A DNA stretch of 32,836 nucleotides, taken from the NCBI GenBank assembly GCA_013112725.1, contig JABFFZ010000067.1:1-32836 (forward strand), given 5' to 3'. The position numbers were made by a program, and so were the translations under genes. Positions 32,035 to 32,836 of the stretch are shown piece after piece (the stretch's first letter is position 1; every line of letters starts with the position of its first letter). A model generated the notes under the pieces. It was not told where the DNA came from, did not search any database, and was given only the letters and a program-made list of their open reading frames with translations. Origin of the DNA: Chloroflexota bacterium. GTDB taxonomy: Bacteria > Chloroflexota > Anaerolineae > Promineifilales > Promineifilaceae.

Positions 32035-32836
32035 GTGCAAACCATCCTCGTTGTAGACGACGAAACCAATATCCGCGACCTGGCCCGGTTGTATCTGGAG
32101 AAGGATGGGTACCGGGTGATCACGGCCGTAGACGGACAGCAAGCCCTCGACCTCATTCAGCAAAACCCGCCAACCCTTATGGTGCTAGACTTGATGTTAC
32201 CCGGTATTGACGGCTGGGAAGTATGTCGCCGGCTGCGCGCTGCCCACAACCCCCTGCCCATCCTCATGCTCACCGCTCGCACCGAAGATATTGACAAAAT
32301 TGTCGGGTTGGAAATGGGCGCCGATGATTATCTCACCAAGCCGTTCAACCCCCGCGAGTTAGTGGCTCGTGTGCGCGCTATTTTGCGCCGCGCCGGGCCG
32401 AGTTCGTCCGGCGCTAAGGCTGACCAGGTGCGCCAGCTAGGCGGCGTTATGCTAGACCCCACCGCCCGCGAAGTCACCGTCAACGGCCATCGCACCCCCT
32501 TGCGCGCCAAAGAGTTTGACCTGCTCCTCACTCTGATGGATCACGCCAATATCGTCCTCTCCCGTGACCAACTGCTCGACCTGGTTTGGGGTTACGAATT
32601 TTACGGCCAGACCCGCACCGTGGATGTGCACATTGCCCATTTGCGTGAGCGCCTGGCCGACAGCAACCTGACTATCGAGACGGTGTGGGGGATGGGGTAT
32701 AAACTGATAGAGTTACCTATGATGCAAGCCACACACGCACTGATGAAAACTGGTGGGCTAACGGATGTAGTGTGGAACTTTGAATACAGAACATTCTTAA
32801 GGGGGAAGCGGGGAAGGGGGAAACCCCCCACCCCAC
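32035..32836 (+). CDS. OmpR/PhoB-family response regulator, 3' end beyond window
   Basis: Receiver domain residues are all present: acidic D8-D9, phosphoacceptor D52 in MVLDLMLPGIDG, T80 and K102 in DYLTKPF. A winged-helix DNA-binding domain follows (residues about 130-225), with RELVARVRAIL linker and ARTVDV-like TRTVDVHIAHLRERL, ending at VWGMGYKL. Such proteins bind promoter DNA when phosphorylated by a histidine kinase. The start is GTG at 32035, the first possible one after an in-frame stop, giving VQTILVVDDE. There is no ribosome-binding site because the word spacer precedes it. The frame does not stop after GYKLIELP, where the family normally ends, and runs to the window edge as an unrelated tail (MMQATHALMKTGG...). 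A sequence change, insertion or later stop is likely. Confidence 0.85.
   Translation, partial: MQTILVVDDETNIRDLARLYLEKDGYRVITAVDGQQALDLIQQNPPTLMVLDLMLPGIDGWEVCRRLRAAHNPLPILMLTARTEDIDKIVGLEMGADDYLTKPFNPRELVARVRAILRRAGPSSSGAKADQVRQLGGVMLDPTAREVTVNGHRTPLRAKEFDLLLTLMDHANIVLSRDQLLDLVWGYEFYGQTRTVDVHIAHLRERLADSNLTIETVWGMGYKLIELPMMQATHALMKTGGLTDVVWNFEYRTFLRGKRGRGKPPTP

Larger units (their letters stand above)
36..32129. repeat. Highly iterated palindrome ACGGCCGT (about 73 copies)
   Basis: The octamer ACGGCCGT occurs about 73 times by hand count, first at 36-43 and last at 32122-32129, on average every 450 bases. Chance would give about one. It is in genes on both strands and in spacers (for example near 12371 and 18488). 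The other contexts of its CGGCCG core number only about a dozen, so the outer A and T are part of the selected word. In coding frames it appears as Thr-Ala-Val, Gly-Arg or Arg-Pro. It resembles the cyanobacterial HIP1 in behaviour, not in sequence. Confidence 0.9.

Noticed and set aside
32601..32831. Minus-strand frame at the right edge
   Set aside because: It is antisense to the response regulator and its tail, and has no motif or ribosome-binding site.

Overview
This is a bacterial chromosome fragment with a GC content in the upper fifties by eye. The gene repertoire fits a Chloroflexota (Anaerolineae-like) genome: secreted vWA and vWA-FHA proteins, a Ser/Thr-kinase-like FHA protein, a LacI-sensor/multi-PAS histidine kinase without membrane segments, many zinc-ribbon membrane proteins, and three-gene pyruvate-type dehydrogenase (E1a, E1b, E2). 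The taxonomic call is inference. No rRNA, tRNA, CRISPR array or intact insertion sequence was seen. The most striking global property is a palindromic octamer, ACGGCCGT, counted by eye about 73 times in 32.8 kb (roughly one per 450 bp, inside genes and between them), like the HIP1 palindrome of cyanobacteria. Layout. 1-3.3 kb: two divergent secreted von Willebrand-A-like proteins. The first runs off the left end, where the sequence folds back on itself as a perfect 43-bp inverted repeat. The second carries a transmembrane segment and a cytoplasmic FHA domain. 3.35-3.64 kb: a broken DNA-methyltransferase remnant. 3.86-7.44 kb: a four-gene minus-strand operon (unknown acidic protein, c-type cytochrome, multi-pass membrane protein, deoxynucleoside kinase) with a clear TATAAT promoter and terminator hairpins. 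7.52-7.60 kb: twelve tandem heptamers between divergent genes. 7.65-9.57 kb: membrane-anchored solute-binding-like protein. 9.72-12.23 kb: kinase-like/FHA/Ig-like membrane protein with a non-canonical catalytic loop. 12.46-19.8 kb: cytosolic cNMP-domain histidine kinase, Ala/Lys-rich helical protein, zinc-ribbon membrane protein, TPR protein, M23 peptidase, metallophosphoesterase, a 47-codon gene, and two SET-domain genes, one of which has lost its catalytic core. 20.4-24.6 kb: a 1395-residue LacI-GAF-PAS-histidine kinase bracketed by two copies of a palindromic dispersed repeat. 25.0-28.4 kb: E1a, E1b and E2 of a 2-oxoacid dehydrogenase. 28.5-31.5 kb: three zinc-ribbon proteins, two of them clearly diverged paralogues, with a nuclease-family C-terminal fragment between the first two. 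31.6-32.8 kb: RidA and an OmpR-type response regulator running off the right end. How it fits together. Much of the window is signalling: FHA modules in the cytoplasm linked to extracytoplasmic vWA or Ig-like domains, two membrane-free histidine kinases, and a response regulator. Spacers between genes are built from short repeated words arranged as hairpins, each spacer using its own word, with one word family (ATTACCGATTACGG and relatives) recurring at four or more places. The best candidates for undescribed biology are the ACGGCCGT palindrome, the zinc-ribbon membrane protein cluster, the pseudokinase-FHA/vWA-FHA proteins, and the SET pair with its dead paralogue.
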